This document shows, one piece after another, positions 15,180 through 24,022 of a stretch of DNA of 64,000 nucleotides. The stretch is from Actinopolymorpha pittospori (GTDB lineage Bacteria; Actinomycetota; Actinomycetes; Propionibacteriales; Actinopolymorphaceae). How positions within the stretch are numbered: position 1 is the first letter of the stretch; each line of letters starts with the position of its first letter. Below the pieces are notes generated by a model. It worked only from the letters and a program-made list of their open reading frames with translations. It was not told where the DNA came from and did no database searches. Made by a program: the position numbers and the translations under genes. Where the stretch lies: assembly GCF_014873875.1 (NCBI RefSeq), contig NZ_JADBEM010000001.1:7998001-8062000 (forward strand), in the 5' to 3' direction.

Positions 15180-17093
15180 CTACAGGTAGTGCCGCTGGGC
15201 GGGCTTGTGCTCGTCGTACTCCTCGCGGGCGCGGCGGGTCGCCTCGAGGGTGGAGACGCTGGCGACCGGAACGTCCCACCACGCCTGTGAGGACGGGGCC
15301 TCCCCCAGCGGGTCGGTCTCGACGTGCACGAGGGTGGTTCGGGTCGCCTCGCGGGCCTTGTCCAGCGCCGAGCGGAGCTCGTCGATGGTGCCCGCCCGGA
15401 TGACGTCGGCACCTAGGCTCGCGGCGTTGGCCGCCAGGTCGACGGGCAGGACGTCGCCGTCCAGCGCGCCGGTCTTCGGGTTGCGGTAGCGGTAGCTGGT
15501 CGCGAACCGTTCCGAGCCGACCGACTCCGACAGCGAGCCGATCGAGGCGTACCCGTGGTTCTGCACCAACACGATGGTGAGCTTCACACCCTCCTGGACG
15601 GCGGTGACGATCTCCTGCGCGAGCATGAGGTAGGAACCGTCGCCGACGAGCACGATGACCTCGCGGTCGGGGTCGGCCATCTTGACGCCGAGACCGGCCG
15701 CGATCTCGTAACCCATGCAGGAGTAGCCGTACTCGACGTGGTACTGCTTCGGGTCGCGGGTGCGGAACAGCTTGTGCAGCTCGCCGGGCATGCTCCCGGC
15801 GGCGTTGATGACGACGCCGCGCTCACCGGCCGCGTCGTTGACCGCGCCGAGCACCTCGGTCTGGGCCAGCAACTGACCGGGCTTCGCGGCCTTCGCGGCC
15901 TCGCGGCCGATGCCGTACGCCTCGTCGACCGTCTCCTGCCAGCGCGCCGACAGTTCGGTGGCCCGCGTGCGGTAGGCGGGATCGACGGCCCAACCCGCAA
16001 GACGTCCGGACAGCGCGGTGAGCGCGGCCCGGGCGTCGGCGACCACGGACTCGCCCGCCTGCTTGGCCGCGTCGAAGCCGGTCACGTTGATGTTGACGAA
16101 CCGGACGTCGGGCCGGGCGAAGATCGTCCGGGACGCGGTCGTGAAGTCGCTGTAGCGGGTGCCGATGCCGATCACCACGTCCGCCTCGCGGGCGAGCTCG
16201 TTGGCCGCGGTCGTTCCGGTGGCGCCGATCGCACCGACGCTGGAGGGGTGGTTCCACGGCAACGAGCCCTTGCCGGCCTGGGTCTCCGCGACAGGTACGC
16301 CGGTCAGCTCGGCGAACTCCCGCAGCTGCTCGGTGGCCTCGGAGTAGATCACACCGCCACCCGCGACCACCAGCGGTCGCTGGGCCGTGCGGATCACCTC
16401 GACGGCCCGGTCCAGAGCGCCCGGCTCCGGGACGGGGCGTCCCACGTGCCACACCCGACGGGCGAAGAACTCCTTCGGCCAGTCGAAACTCTCGGCCTGG
16501 ACGTCCTGCGGCAGTGCCAGGGTCACCGCGCCGGTGTCCGCCGGGTCGGTGAGCACGCGCATCGCCGCGAGGGCGGCCGGGATCAGCTGCTCCGGCCGGT
16601 TGATGCGGTCCCAGTACCTCGACACCGGACGCAAGGTGTCGTTGACGGAGACGTCGTAGGAGCGCGGGTCCTCCAGTTCCTGCAGGACCGGGTTGGCGAC
16701 GCGGGTGGAGAAGATGTCGCCGGGCAGCAACAGCACCGGGATGCGGTTGATCGTCGCGAGGGCCGCGCCGGTCACGAGGTTGGTGGCGCCCGGGCCGATG
16801 GAGGTCGTGCACGCGAACGCCCGCAGGCGGTTCTTCATCCGGGCGTAGCCGACGGCCGCGTGCACCATCGCCTGCTCGTTGCGGGCCTGGAAGTAGGGCA
16901 GTTCGGCGGGGTCACGGTGGGCCGACTCCGCGAGCGCCTGCCCGAACCCCGCGACGTTGCCGTGTCCGAAGATCCCGAAGCAGCCGGCGAAGAACCGTTG
17001 CTCGACGCCGTCGCGTTCGGCCCACTGCTGGGCCAGGAACCTGACGAGGGCCTGCCCCACCGTCAACCGGACCGAGGACTCGCCTGCGCTCAT
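15180..17093 (-). CDS. iolD: 3D-(3,5/4)-trihydroxycyclohexane-1,2-dione hydrolase
   Basis: Thiamine-diphosphate enzyme that opens the cyclitol ring to 5-deoxy-glucuronate. At 637 residues it has the normal IolD length and the three-domain acetolactate-synthase layout: an N-terminal Pyr domain with FGIFGHGNVAGFGQAL, the middle domain, and the C-terminal PP domain with the cofactor motif GDGSYLMLAQEI ending LVQNHGYASIG. The ATG at 17093 overlaps the iolB stop (ATGA). It is between iolB and iolA in the operon, consistent with its step in the pathway. Confidence 0.96.
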   Translation of the reverse strand: MSAGESSVRLTVGQALVRFLAQQWAERDGVEQRFFAGCFGIFGHGNVAGFGQALAESAHRDPAELPYFQARNEQAMVHAAVGYARMKNRLRAFACTTSIGPGATNLVTGAALATINRIPVLLLPGDIFSTRVANPVLQELEDPRSYDVSVNDTLRPVSRYWDRINRPEQLIPAALAAMRVLTDPADTGAVTLALPQDVQAESFDWPKEFFARRVWHVGRPVPEPGALDRAVEVIRTAQRPLVVAGGGVIYSEATEQLREFAELTGVPVAETQAGKGSLPWNHPSSVGAIGATGTTAANELAREADVVIGIGTRYSDFTTASRTIFARPDVRFVNINVTGFDAAKQAGESVVADARAALTALSGRLAGWAVDPAYRTRATELSARWQETVDEAYGIGREAAKAAKPGQLLAQTEVLGAVNDAAGERGVVINAAGSMPGELHKLFRTRDPKQYHVEYGYSCMGYEIAAGLGVKMADPDREVIVLVGDGSYLMLAQEIVTAVQEGVKLTIVLVQNHGYASIGSLSESVGSERFATSYRYRNPKTGALDGDVLPVDLAANAASLGADVIRAGTIDELRSALDKAREATRTTLVHVETDPLGEAPSSQAWWDVPVASVSTLEATRRAREEYDEHKPAQRHYL

Positions 17094-17968
17094 CGCTCTC
17101 CTCCTGTGCTCGTCATCGGCAGTCGCGGGTCGACCGACTGGTCGTCCCAGGTGTCACGGATCCAGCCGTGCGCCGGGTCGTCGCGGATGAGCCAGGCCCG
17201 GTCCGGACTGGGCCCGGCCATGACGTTGAGGTAGTACAGGTCGTAACCCGGCACCGCCATCGACGGGCCGTGCCAGCCGTGTGGAATCGTGACCACATCG
17301 CCGCTGCGGACTTCGGCCAGCACGTCGATCGGACGATCCACCGTGCCGTACACGCGCTGGTAGGCGACGCCGGGGCCGGCGGGGCCTTCGGCGACCTCGA
17401 AGTAGTAGACCTCCTCGAGCGGGCACTCCTCGCCCGGGCGATCCTCGTCGTGCTTGTGCGGTGGGTACGACGACCAGTTCCCGCCCGGTGTCAGTACCTC
17501 CACCGCGATCAGCTTGTCGGCGTCGAAGACTCCCGCGGCCGCGAAGTTGTGCACCTCCCGGCTGCACTGGCCGGTGCCGCGCAGCTCGACGGGCACCTTC
17601 TCGGCCGGACCGTACCGCGCCGTCAAGCGCCGGTTGCATCGCGCCGATGGCAGGGCGATCTTGGCACCGCCCGGAGCGGACACGCTGACCTCGGCGTCCC
17701 GCGGGACGTAGGCGAAGTCGGTGACGCCGGAGAAGACGTCGCAGCGGCCGGCCAACTCGAACGACGTGCCGTCGCACTCGACTCCCACGCCCTCACCGGA
17801 GAGCGGGAGGACGACCATCTCCTCCTCGCCGGTCGCGAAGGTGAGCGAACCGCCCGGCGCGAGCTCCAGGACCCGCAGCCCGCTGTAGGCCCAGCCCGCC
17901 CGATCCGGCGTGAGCCGCAGGCTCCAGTCACCCTCGGCCAGCGATCCGGCCGGCAGGTGGTGCTTCAC
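17090..17968 (-). CDS. iolB: 5-deoxy-glucuronate isomerase
   Basis: Isomerises 5-deoxy-glucuronate to 5-dehydro-2-deoxy-gluconate, the substrate of IolC. A 292-residue bicupin of normal length with the metal site YPPHKHDED, followed by PLEEVYYFEV. It opens HHLPAGSLAEGDWSL and closes with GPSMAVPGYDLYYLNVMAGP, both recognisable IolB segments. The start is GTG at 17968, overlapping the stop of the aldolase gene (GTGA), and its stop overlaps iolD. Tight coupling on both sides indicates a single transcript. Confidence 0.96.
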   Translation of the reverse strand: MKHHLPAGSLAEGDWSLRLTPDRAGWAYSGLRVLELAPGGSLTFATGEEEMVVLPLSGEGVGVECDGTSFELAGRCDVFSGVTDFAYVPRDAEVSVSAPGGAKIALPSARCNRRLTARYGPAEKVPVELRGTGQCSREVHNFAAAGVFDADKLIAVEVLTPGGNWSSYPPHKHDEDRPGEECPLEEVYYFEVAEGPAGPGVAYQRVYGTVDRPIDVLAEVRSGDVVTIPHGWHGPSMAVPGYDLYYLNVMAGPSPDRAWLIRDDPAHGWIRDTWDDQSVDPRLPMTSTGGER

Positions 17969-18876
17969 GATTCCCCTTCCGTCGGCAGCAGGCTCACCGC
18001 GGTGTCGACCGCCGCCGCCACGTCGTCGTCAGGCGGGTAGAGCAGCGTCCGGCCCACCACGAGGCCACGGACGGTGGGCAGCGCGAGCGCCTTCTCCCAC
18101 CGGGCGTAGGACTCGTCGGGGTCCCGGGAGACCTCGCCGCCGAGCAGCACGATCGGGAGCGTCGTCGCGGCCGCCACCCGCTCCATCTCGGTCGCGTCCG
18201 CGACCACCGGCAGCTTCAGCCAGGTGTAGGCACTGGTGGCGCCCAGCCCTGCGGCGATCACCGCCGAGCGGATCACGGCGTCGGCGCTCAGGTCGTTGCC
18301 GAGCCGGCCGTCGACCCGGCGGGACACGAACGGCTCGACCACGGCGATCCGGCCACGCCGCGCGAGAGCGCTAACCGCGCGGGCGCAACTCTCGATCGTC
18401 GCCGCGGTCGCGGAATCGGCGTAGTCGATCCGCACCAGCATCTTGCCGGCGTCCAGGCCGAACCGGTCGATGCTGTCCGCGTCGTACGCCGTGAACCGGT
18501 CGTCGACCTCGAACGCCGCACCGGGCAGCCCACCCCGGTTCATCGAGCCGATGACGACCTTGCCCTCCAGCGCGCCGAGCAGCAGCAGGTCCTCGATCAC
18601 GTCGGGCGCCGCGAGGACCCCGTCGACGCCGGGTCGGTCGAGGGCGACCAGGAGGCGCGCGAGGAGTTCGGCCCGGTCCGCCATCGCGTGGACCCGGTCG
18701 CCCGCGGCCAGGGAGCCACGGGCCGGGTGATCTGCCGCGATGATCATCAGCCGGCCACTGGGCCCGACGATCGGCCGGCGACGGCGCGCGGCGTAGGCGT
18801 CGCCCACGGCGGCGGGATCGCGGAACCGCGTCTCGGCCAACCGGGCGACGTCCACCATGGGACCTGGATCAGCCAT
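17965..18876 (-). CDS. DeoC/LacD-type aldolase of the inositol operon (Cgl0159-like)
   Basis: A 303-residue class I aldolase-type barrel protein. It resembles the Cgl0159-type proteins found in actinobacterial inositol clusters, by recall. Segments such as LMIIAADHPARGSL, VLVRIDYAD-like VRIDYADSA, VVEPFVSRRVDG and AYTWLKLPVV place a Lys near the end of a barrel strand. Its likely task is cleavage of 2-deoxy-5-keto-gluconate 6-phosphate into dihydroxyacetone phosphate and malonate semialdehyde, the IolJ step, since no other aldolase is in the operon. I chose the ATG at 18876, which overlaps the iolC stop by 8 bases; ATG 18858 is an alternative. The reaction assignment is inference from context. 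Confidence 0.83.
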   Translation of the reverse strand: MADPGPMVDVARLAETRFRDPAAVGDAYAARRRRPIVGPSGRLMIIAADHPARGSLAAGDRVHAMADRAELLARLLVALDRPGVDGVLAAPDVIEDLLLLGALEGKVVIGSMNRGGLPGAAFEVDDRFTAYDADSIDRFGLDAGKMLVRIDYADSATAATIESCARAVSALARRGRIAVVEPFVSRRVDGRLGNDLSADAVIRSAVIAAGLGATSAYTWLKLPVVADATEMERVAAATTLPIVLLGGEVSRDPDESYARWEKALALPTVRGLVVGRTLLYPPDDDVAAAVDTAVSLLPTEGES

Positions 18877-19816
18877 CCGACGCCTCCGCCAGCAACTCCT
18901 CGACCTCGGCGTCGTTCGGCATCGCGTCGGCGCAGGCGAGGCGAGCCGCGACGTAGGCACCCGCCGCGTTGGCGAAGCGCATGATCCGGTGCAGGTCCCA
19001 GCCGGACAGCAGGCCGTGGCACAGCGCACCCCCGAACGCGTCCCCCGCACCGAGTCCGTTGACGACCTCCACCATGACGGGGGGCACGACGGTCTCCTCG
19101 GTGCGGGTACGCGCGAGAACGCCCTTCGGTCCCTGCTTCACCACGGCCAGTTCGACGCCCCGGTCGAGCAGTGCCCGCGCCGCCTTGTCGGGATCCCGGG
19201 TGCCCACGGCGATCTCGCACTCGTCGAGGTTTCCCACCGCCACGGTGGCGTGCTCGACCGCGGCGCCGATCACGGACCGGGCCTCGTCGGGCTCGGACCA
19301 GAACATCGGGCGGTAGTCCAGGTCGAGCACGGTGTGCGCCTGGTGCGCGCGAGCCCGCAGCGCCGCCATCGTCGTGGACCTGCTCGGCTCCTCCGACAGA
19401 CCGGTGCCGGTCACCCAGAAGATCCGCGCCGCGGTGATGGCCTCGAAGTCCAGTTCGGCCTCGTGGATCTCGAGGTCGGGCGCCTTCGGGTACCGGTAGA
19501 AGTAGAGCGGGAAGTCGTCGGGCGGGAAGATCTCGCAGAACACCACGGGTGTCGGAAGTCCCGCGACGGGTGTGACGTACCTGTCGTCGACCCCGAAACC
19601 ACACAGCGCCTGGTGGATGTAGTCGCCGAAGGGGTCGGCCCCGGTCCGGGTGATCACCGCCGAACGTCGACCGTGTCGGGCCGCGGCCACCGCGACGTTG
19701 GTCGCGCTGCCGCCGAGGAACTTGGCGAACGACGTCACGTCGGGAAGTCGGACCCCGATGTCGTTCGGATAGATGTCGACGCTCACCCGGCCCATCGTGA
19801 TCAGGTCGAAGTTCAC
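18869..19816 (-). CDS. iolC: 5-dehydro-2-deoxygluconokinase
   Basis: PfkB-family kinase phosphorylating 5-dehydro-2-deoxy-gluconate, step four of the pathway. It has 315 residues from a GTG start at 19816 that follows GAGGAGG. Markers are DLITMGRVSVDIYPND, the glycine-rich GGSATNVAVAAARHG and the PfkB signature NGLGAGDAFGGALCHGLL with the catalytic Asp. Positions of the sugar-binding Asp and Asn in the first domain are typical of IolC. The open frame extends further upstream, but the GTG overlapping the iolG stop (GTGA) with a strong ribosome site is clearly better. Confidence 0.94.
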   Translation of the reverse strand: MNFDLITMGRVSVDIYPNDIGVRLPDVTSFAKFLGGSATNVAVAAARHGRRSAVITRTGADPFGDYIHQALCGFGVDDRYVTPVAGLPTPVVFCEIFPPDDFPLYFYRYPKAPDLEIHEAELDFEAITAARIFWVTGTGLSEEPSRSTTMAALRARAHQAHTVLDLDYRPMFWSEPDEARSVIGAAVEHATVAVGNLDECEIAVGTRDPDKAARALLDRGVELAVVKQGPKGVLARTRTEETVVPPVMVEVVNGLGAGDAFGGALCHGLLSGWDLHRIMRFANAAGAYVAARLACADAMPNDAEVEELLAEASDG

Positions 19817-20814
19817 CCGCGTACCTCCTCGATCCGCACGGGACGTCCGTCCCGGCGAGACAACTCGCACGCCTCCGCGACGTACAACGCCTCCAGCGCG
19901 TCCTCTCCCCCGCACGGCGAGGGCGCCCGCCCGGCGGCAACCTCGAGGAACGCCCTGAGCTCGGCGACGTAGGCCTCCTTGAACCGGTCGGCGAACCCGA
20001 CGTAGGGCGAGTCGGACGGCCAGGTCACGTCGCGCTCGGTCGAGGTCATCGGAGTCCGGTCGGACAGGCCGATGACCGCGGTCCCGCGGGACCCGTGCAG
20101 TTCGGTACGGACGTCGTGTCCGCCGCCGTTGTACCGGGTCGCGACGGTGGTGACGAGTGTCCCGTCGCCGAGGGTCAACAGGGCCTGTCCGGTGTCGACG
20201 TCGCCGGCCTCGGTGAAGAAGCTCGCACCCCGGTTGGCTCCGACCGCGCGCACCTCGACGACCTCCGCGCCGGTCAGCCAGCGGATCGCGTCGAAGTCGT
20301 GGACGCTGCAGTCCCGGAAGATTCCCCCCGAGCCCGGAATGTAGGACGCCGGCGGAGGTTCGGAGTCCAGGGTGCAGGCGAGGATCGAGTGCAGCCAGCC
20401 GAGCTCGCCCGAGCGCAGCCGCTCCCGCGCGGTGCGGTAGCCGGGGTCGAAGCGGCGCTGGAAGCCCATCTGCAACGGCGTACCCGTGGCGGCGACCCGC
20501 GTCACCGCGGCCCGGGTGCCCGGGACGTCGATCGCGAGCGGCTTCTCACAGAAGACCGCGACACCGGCCTGGGCGACCGCCGCGACCAGGTCCGCGTGGG
20601 TGTTGGTGGGTGCCGCGATCACGACCCCATCGGGTTTGCTCGCGAGGAGCTCCTGGACGCTCCCGGCGCTCGACACGCCGAGCTTGTCGGCGCTCGCGCG
20701 AGCGAGCTCCACGTCGGCGTCCGCGATGTACAGGTCGTCGATACCCGGCAGATCACGAAGATTCGCCGCATGCATGGCGCCGATCCGCCCGACGCCGATG
20801 AGTCCGATCCGCAT
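19813..20814 (-). CDS. iolG: myo-Inositol 2-dehydrogenase
   Basis: First enzyme of inositol catabolism, oxidising myo-inositol to 2-keto-myo-inositol with NAD. A 333-residue Gfo/Idh/MocA protein: Rossmann start MRIGLIGVGRIGAMHAANL, catalytic CEKPLAIDVPG, substrate region GFQRRFDPGY and FRDCSVHDFDAIRWL with the conserved Asp/His pair. The ATG at 20814 follows GGAGGG. It is the first gene of the operon, divergent from the GntR regulator, with promoter elements in the 173-base gap. The companion dehydrogenase at the operon end (11521) is a second, more distant member. Confidence 0.93.
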   Translation of the reverse strand: MRIGLIGVGRIGAMHAANLRDLPGIDDLYIADADVELARASADKLGVSSAGSVQELLASKPDGVVIAAPTNTHADLVAAVAQAGVAVFCEKPLAIDVPGTRAAVTRVAATGTPLQMGFQRRFDPGYRTARERLRSGELGWLHSILACTLDSEPPPASYIPGSGGIFRDCSVHDFDAIRWLTGAEVVEVRAVGANRGASFFTEAGDVDTGQALLTLGDGTLVTTVATRYNGGGHDVRTELHGSRGTAVIGLSDRTPMTSTERDVTWPSDSPYVGFADRFKEAYVAELRAFLEVAAGRAPSPCGGEDALEALYVAEACELSRRDGRPVRIEEVRG

Positions 20815-20842
20815 TCCACCCTCCGTGCGTTTCCCCCGGTCG

Positions 20843-20886
20843 AGTTTTCCGCCGTGCTTCTGGGGTGTCAATAGTTTGTAAGGACA
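20843..20886 (-). promoter_or_regulatory. Putative iol operon promoter and operator
   Basis: On the minus strand a consensus -35 TTGACA (20871-20866) is followed after 17 bases by a weak -10 AAAACT (20848-20843), 29 bases before the iolG start. Just upstream, TGTCCTTACA (20886-20877) matches 9 of 10 positions of the IolR consensus KGWCHTRACA that I recall for Corynebacterium. The motif is seen; the identity of the regulator is inference from the divergent GntR gene. Confidence 0.45.
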
Positions 20887-20987
20887 TTCTGACGTTAGGC
20901 TTTCCTCGTCGGCGTACGGCACACTGGTACGCATCCGACGGCGGGCACTGACACCCGACCCTTCCCACTATTCACCGAGGAGCGAGC

Positions 20988-21725
20988 GTGACACCACTCG
21001 CCGTGACGGTGGACCGTCGAAGTCCCGTGCCGCTCTACTTCCAGGTGGCCGAGCAGATCGAGCGGGAGATCATCTCCGGCGCCCTCGCCCCGGGCACCCG
21101 GCTGCCCAACGAGATCGTTCTCGCCGACCAGCTCACGCTGTCCCGGCCCACGATGCGGCAGGCCATCCAGTACCTCGTCGACAAGGGCCTGCTCGTGCGC
21201 AAGCGCGGAGTCGGCACCCAGGTCGTCCAGTCGCAGGTGCGCCGCTCGATCGAGCTGTCCAGCCTCTACGACGACCTCACCCGTGCCGGGCAGCACCCGA
21301 GCACCATCGTCCGGGACCTGCGGGTCTGCCCCGCGCCCGAGGACGCCGCCGGCGCGCTCGGCGTTCCGGTCGGCTCCGACCTGCTGCGGGTCCGGCGGTT
21401 GCGCTGCGCCCAGAACGAGCCGCTCGCCCTCATGACCAACTACCTGCCCACCGGTCTGCTCGACCTCACCACCGAGCAGCTCGAGGAGCACGGGCTCTAC
21501 GGCCTGCTGCGGTCGGCGGGCGTCCAGCTCCGGGTCGCGCGGCAGACGATCGGGGCCTGCACGGCGACTGCGAGCCAGGCGAAGGACCTGCACGAGGCCA
21601 AGGGCGCGGCCCTGCTCACCATGACCCGAACGGCGTACGACGACGTGGGACGTGCCGTCGAGTACGGCTCGCACGTCTACCGGGCGTCGCGCTACTCCTT
21701 CGAGCTCACCCTGATCGAGCGCTGA
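20988..21725 (+). CDS. GntR/HutC-family transcriptional regulator, probable inositol regulator
   Basis: A 245-residue regulator with an N-terminal winged helix (about 12-80: PLYFQVAEQIEREIISGALAP, then LSRPTMRQAIQYLVDKGLL) and a C-terminal UTRA ligand-binding domain (about 100-240). It is divergent from the inositol operon across a 173-base region that holds a consensus -35 and candidate operators, so it probably represses that operon and is relieved by a pathway intermediate. The GTG start follows GAGGAG at 6 bases. The gene converges on the glucokinase gene at 21803. Family assignment is firm; the target is inference. Confidence 0.88.
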   Translation: MTPLAVTVDRRSPVPLYFQVAEQIEREIISGALAPGTRLPNEIVLADQLTLSRPTMRQAIQYLVDKGLLVRKRGVGTQVVQSQVRRSIELSSLYDDLTRAGQHPSTIVRDLRVCPAPEDAAGALGVPVGSDLLRVRRLRCAQNEPLALMTNYLPTGLLDLTTEQLEEHGLYGLLRSAGVQLRVARQTIGACTATASQAKDLHEAKGAALLTMTRTAYDDVGRAVEYGSHVYRASRYSFELTLIER

Positions 21726-21780
21726 CCCGGGCTGACCGAACCTGATCCGAAGCTGACCCGAACCTGACCAGTCCCGACCG

Positions 21781-21798
21781 CCACCCCGACCAGGGTGG
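21781..21798. terminator. Weak hairpin between the convergent GntR and glucokinase genes
   Basis: CCACCC at 21781-21786 pairs with GGGTGG at 21793-21798, and flanking CTGACC/GGTCAG could extend it. The preceding 21723-21780 is made of degenerate 10-11-bp repeats of TGACCCGAACC. Weak support as a terminator. Confidence 0.3.
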
Positions 21799-21802
21799 TG
21801 GG

Positions 21803-22843
21803 TCAGAGGTCGGCGAGCCGGTCGACACGCTCCCGCAACCGCTCGGTGGCGGGACGGCGACGACGACGGCGCCGGCGGAACAGCCGGATGTTCTCCCGGG
21901 CGAGGTCGGCGGCGCCCACGAGACCGGCCTCGTTGCCGAGCGCCGCCCGCAGGATCTGCGCCTCCGGCCGGAACCCCCGACCGGTGAGTGACCGCTTGAA
22001 CGTCTCACGTGCCGGCCCGAGGAAGAGGTCACCCGCCTCGGAGACGCCACCGCCGACGACGAACGTTCCCGGGTCGAAGGCCGCGGCGAGGTTGGCCAGG
22101 CCGACTCCGAGCCAGCGGCCGACCTCCTCGAGCAGCTCGACCGCGACCGGGTCGCCGTCCTTGGCCGCCTCGGTGACCGAAGGGCCGGTGATCCGGCCCG
22201 GGTCGCCGCCCACCCGGTCGAGCAGGTTCTGCGCCACCGGCGAGCCGGAGGCCGCGAGCTCGCGCGCCTCGCGGACGAGGGAGTTGCCGCTGGCGTACTG
22301 CTCCCAGCAGCCGCGGTTGCCGCACTCGCAGCGGTGTCCGCCGGGTACGACGGTCATGTGGCCGAACTCACCCGCCACGCCGTACTTCCCGCGCAGCATG
22401 ACCCCGTCGGTGATCACCGCGCCACCGATCCCGGTGCCGAGTGTGACGCAGACGAGGTGGCTCTCCCCCTGGCCGGCGCCGAACCGCCACTCGGCCCAGG
22501 CCGCGGCGTTCGCGTCGTTCTCGATGATCACGGGGAGCCGGACCCGGCGGCGGACGGCGTCCCGAAGGGGCTCGTGCCGCCAGGCGAGGTGGGGTGAGAA
22601 GAGGACGGAGGACCCCGTGACGTCGATCCAGCCGGCGGCGCCGATACCGACCGCGGTGACTTCGTATCGGCTACGCAGCTCGGCCACCACGTCGGCGATC
22701 GTGTCCTCGGTCGCCTGCGGGCTGGTCGAGGGGGTGTCCCGGCGGAGGCGTTCGAGGACGTGCCCTTCGGGGTCGACCACGCCGGCGGCGACCTTCGTCC
22801 CGCCGATGTCGACGCCGACCGTCAGTGCCTGGATGAACGCCAT
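21803..22843 (-). CDS. ROK-family glucokinase (copy 1)
   Basis: ATP-dependent sugar kinase of the ROK family, 346 residues. It shows the phosphate-binding VGVDIGGTKVAAGVVD, the catalytic Asp in IIENDANAAAWAEW, the ROK His/Cys zinc motif GHRCECGNRGCWEQYASG and the C-terminal VVGGGVSEAGDLF. There is no N-terminal helix-turn-helix, so it is an enzyme and not a repressor. The C-terminus carries an unusual run of Arg residues (FRRRRRRRRP). The ATG at 22843 overlaps the stop of a second ROK kinase by one base. The two are tandem duplicates; glucose is the most likely substrate. Confidence 0.9.
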   Translation of the reverse strand: MAFIQALTVGVDIGGTKVAAGVVDPEGHVLERLRRDTPSTSPQATEDTIADVVAELRSRYEVTAVGIGAAGWIDVTGSSVLFSPHLAWRHEPLRDAVRRRVRLPVIIENDANAAAWAEWRFGAGQGESHLVCVTLGTGIGGAVITDGVMLRGKYGVAGEFGHMTVVPGGHRCECGNRGCWEQYASGNSLVREARELAASGSPVAQNLLDRVGGDPGRITGPSVTEAAKDGDPVAVELLEEVGRWLGVGLANLAAAFDPGTFVVGGGVSEAGDLFLGPARETFKRSLTGRGFRPEAQILRAALGNEAGLVGAADLARENIRLFRRRRRRRRPATERLRERVDRLADL

Positions 22844-23865
22844 CAGCGCCGCCGGGCCAGGTCGGCCGCTCCGATGATGCCGGCCTCGTTGCCGAGCAGG
22901 GCGGGTCGGATCTGCAGGACGGGCCGGTGTCCACGGGCGGTGAGCTGCCGTGCGAACGCCGCGCGTGCCGGCTGGAGGAGCAGGTCGGCGGCCTCGGAGA
23001 CTCCGCCGCCGATCACGACCACGGCCGGGTCGAGCACCGCGGCGAGGGTCGCGATGCCCTCACCGAGCCAGCGGCCGAGGTCCTCCAGCAGCTCCACGGC
23101 GGCGGTGTCGCCGGCGGCCGCGGCCTCGGTCACCATCGGTCCCTCGACCATGGTCCAGTCACCGCCGGCCCGTTCGAGGAGCGCCTCGGCCTGGGACGGG
23201 CTGGACTTCACGAACTCCCGGGCCTCCCGAACGAGCGCCCGGCCGCTGGCGTACTGCTCCCAGCAGCCGCGGTTGCCGCACCCGCAGAGGTGACCGTTGG
23301 GGACCACGCGCAGGTGGCCGACCTCGCCGCCGACGCCGAACGCGCCGCGGTAGAGCTCGCCGTTCAGCACCAGGCCGCCACCGAGGCCGGTTCCGATGGT
23401 GAGCAGGATCATGTCGTCGACGTCGCGCCCGGCTCCGAACTGGAACTCCGCCCACGCCGCGGCGTTCGCGTCGTTCTCGACCACGGTCGGCAGGCCGGTG
23501 CGGGCCTCGACCTCACGCTTGAGCGGTTCCTGGCGCCAGGCGAGGTTGGGGGCGAAGAGGACGTCGGCGCGGTTGGCGTCGACGAAGCCCGCGGCGCCGA
23601 CACCGATCGCCTCGGCATCGAACTCCGAGCGGAGGTCCTTCACCACGTCGGCGATGGCGGCGACGATCTCGGGAGGGCTGGTGGCGGGTGTCTCGCGCCG
23701 TGCCTCGCCGACGATCCGACCGGACTCGTCGACGACGCCACCGGCGATCTTGGTGCCGCCGACATCGACTCCGATCGTCAGTCCTGTGGACCCGCCGACC
23801 CGCATCGCAGCGGCGGTCTCACCAGCCGTCACGTCCCCGTGAGCAGCCTCAGGCACATCTGTCAC
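22843..23865 (-). CDS. ROK-family glucokinase (copy 2)
   Basis: ROK-family sugar kinase of 340 residues and paralogue of the downstream gene. Motifs match: IGVDVGGTKIAGGVVDE, VVENDANAAAWAEFQFGAG, GHLCGCGNRGCWEQYASGRAL and VVIGGGVSEAADLL. The GTG start at 23865 gives a 27-residue leader before the kinase fold; a later start near MRVGGS (about 23805) is possible. It probably forms an operon with copy 1 and perhaps with the SRPBCC gene upstream. Sugar released by the glucoside operon or free glucose would be phosphorylated here. Confidence 0.9.
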   Translation of the reverse strand: MTDVPEAAHGDVTAGETAAAMRVGGSTGLTIGVDVGGTKIAGGVVDESGRIVGEARRETPATSPPEIVAAIADVVKDLRSEFDAEAIGVGAAGFVDANRADVLFAPNLAWRQEPLKREVEARTGLPTVVENDANAAAWAEFQFGAGRDVDDMILLTIGTGLGGGLVLNGELYRGAFGVGGEVGHLRVVPNGHLCGCGNRGCWEQYASGRALVREAREFVKSSPSQAEALLERAGGDWTMVEGPMVTEAAAAGDTAAVELLEDLGRWLGEGIATLAAVLDPAVVVIGGGVSEAADLLLQPARAAFARQLTARGHRPVLQIRPALLGNEAGIIGAADLARRR

Positions 23866-24022
23866 GCCGCCCTGCCCTTCTCACCCTCTGCTGCCGATGC
23901 TGACGCACGCCGCTGTCCTGCCGACACCCGGGCACCAGCGGCGGACCCGAACTCCGGCAGAGGGTACCGGGTCGCACGCACGCCGCGACCGAGCGCCCAC
24001 GGCCCCCGGCCGGCCGTACCGG

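Noticed and set aside
21723..21780. Repeated TGACCCGAACC-like units as a coding or regulatory array
   Set aside because: Units are degenerate and lie just after the GntR stop between convergent genes; no clear role, probably simple drift.
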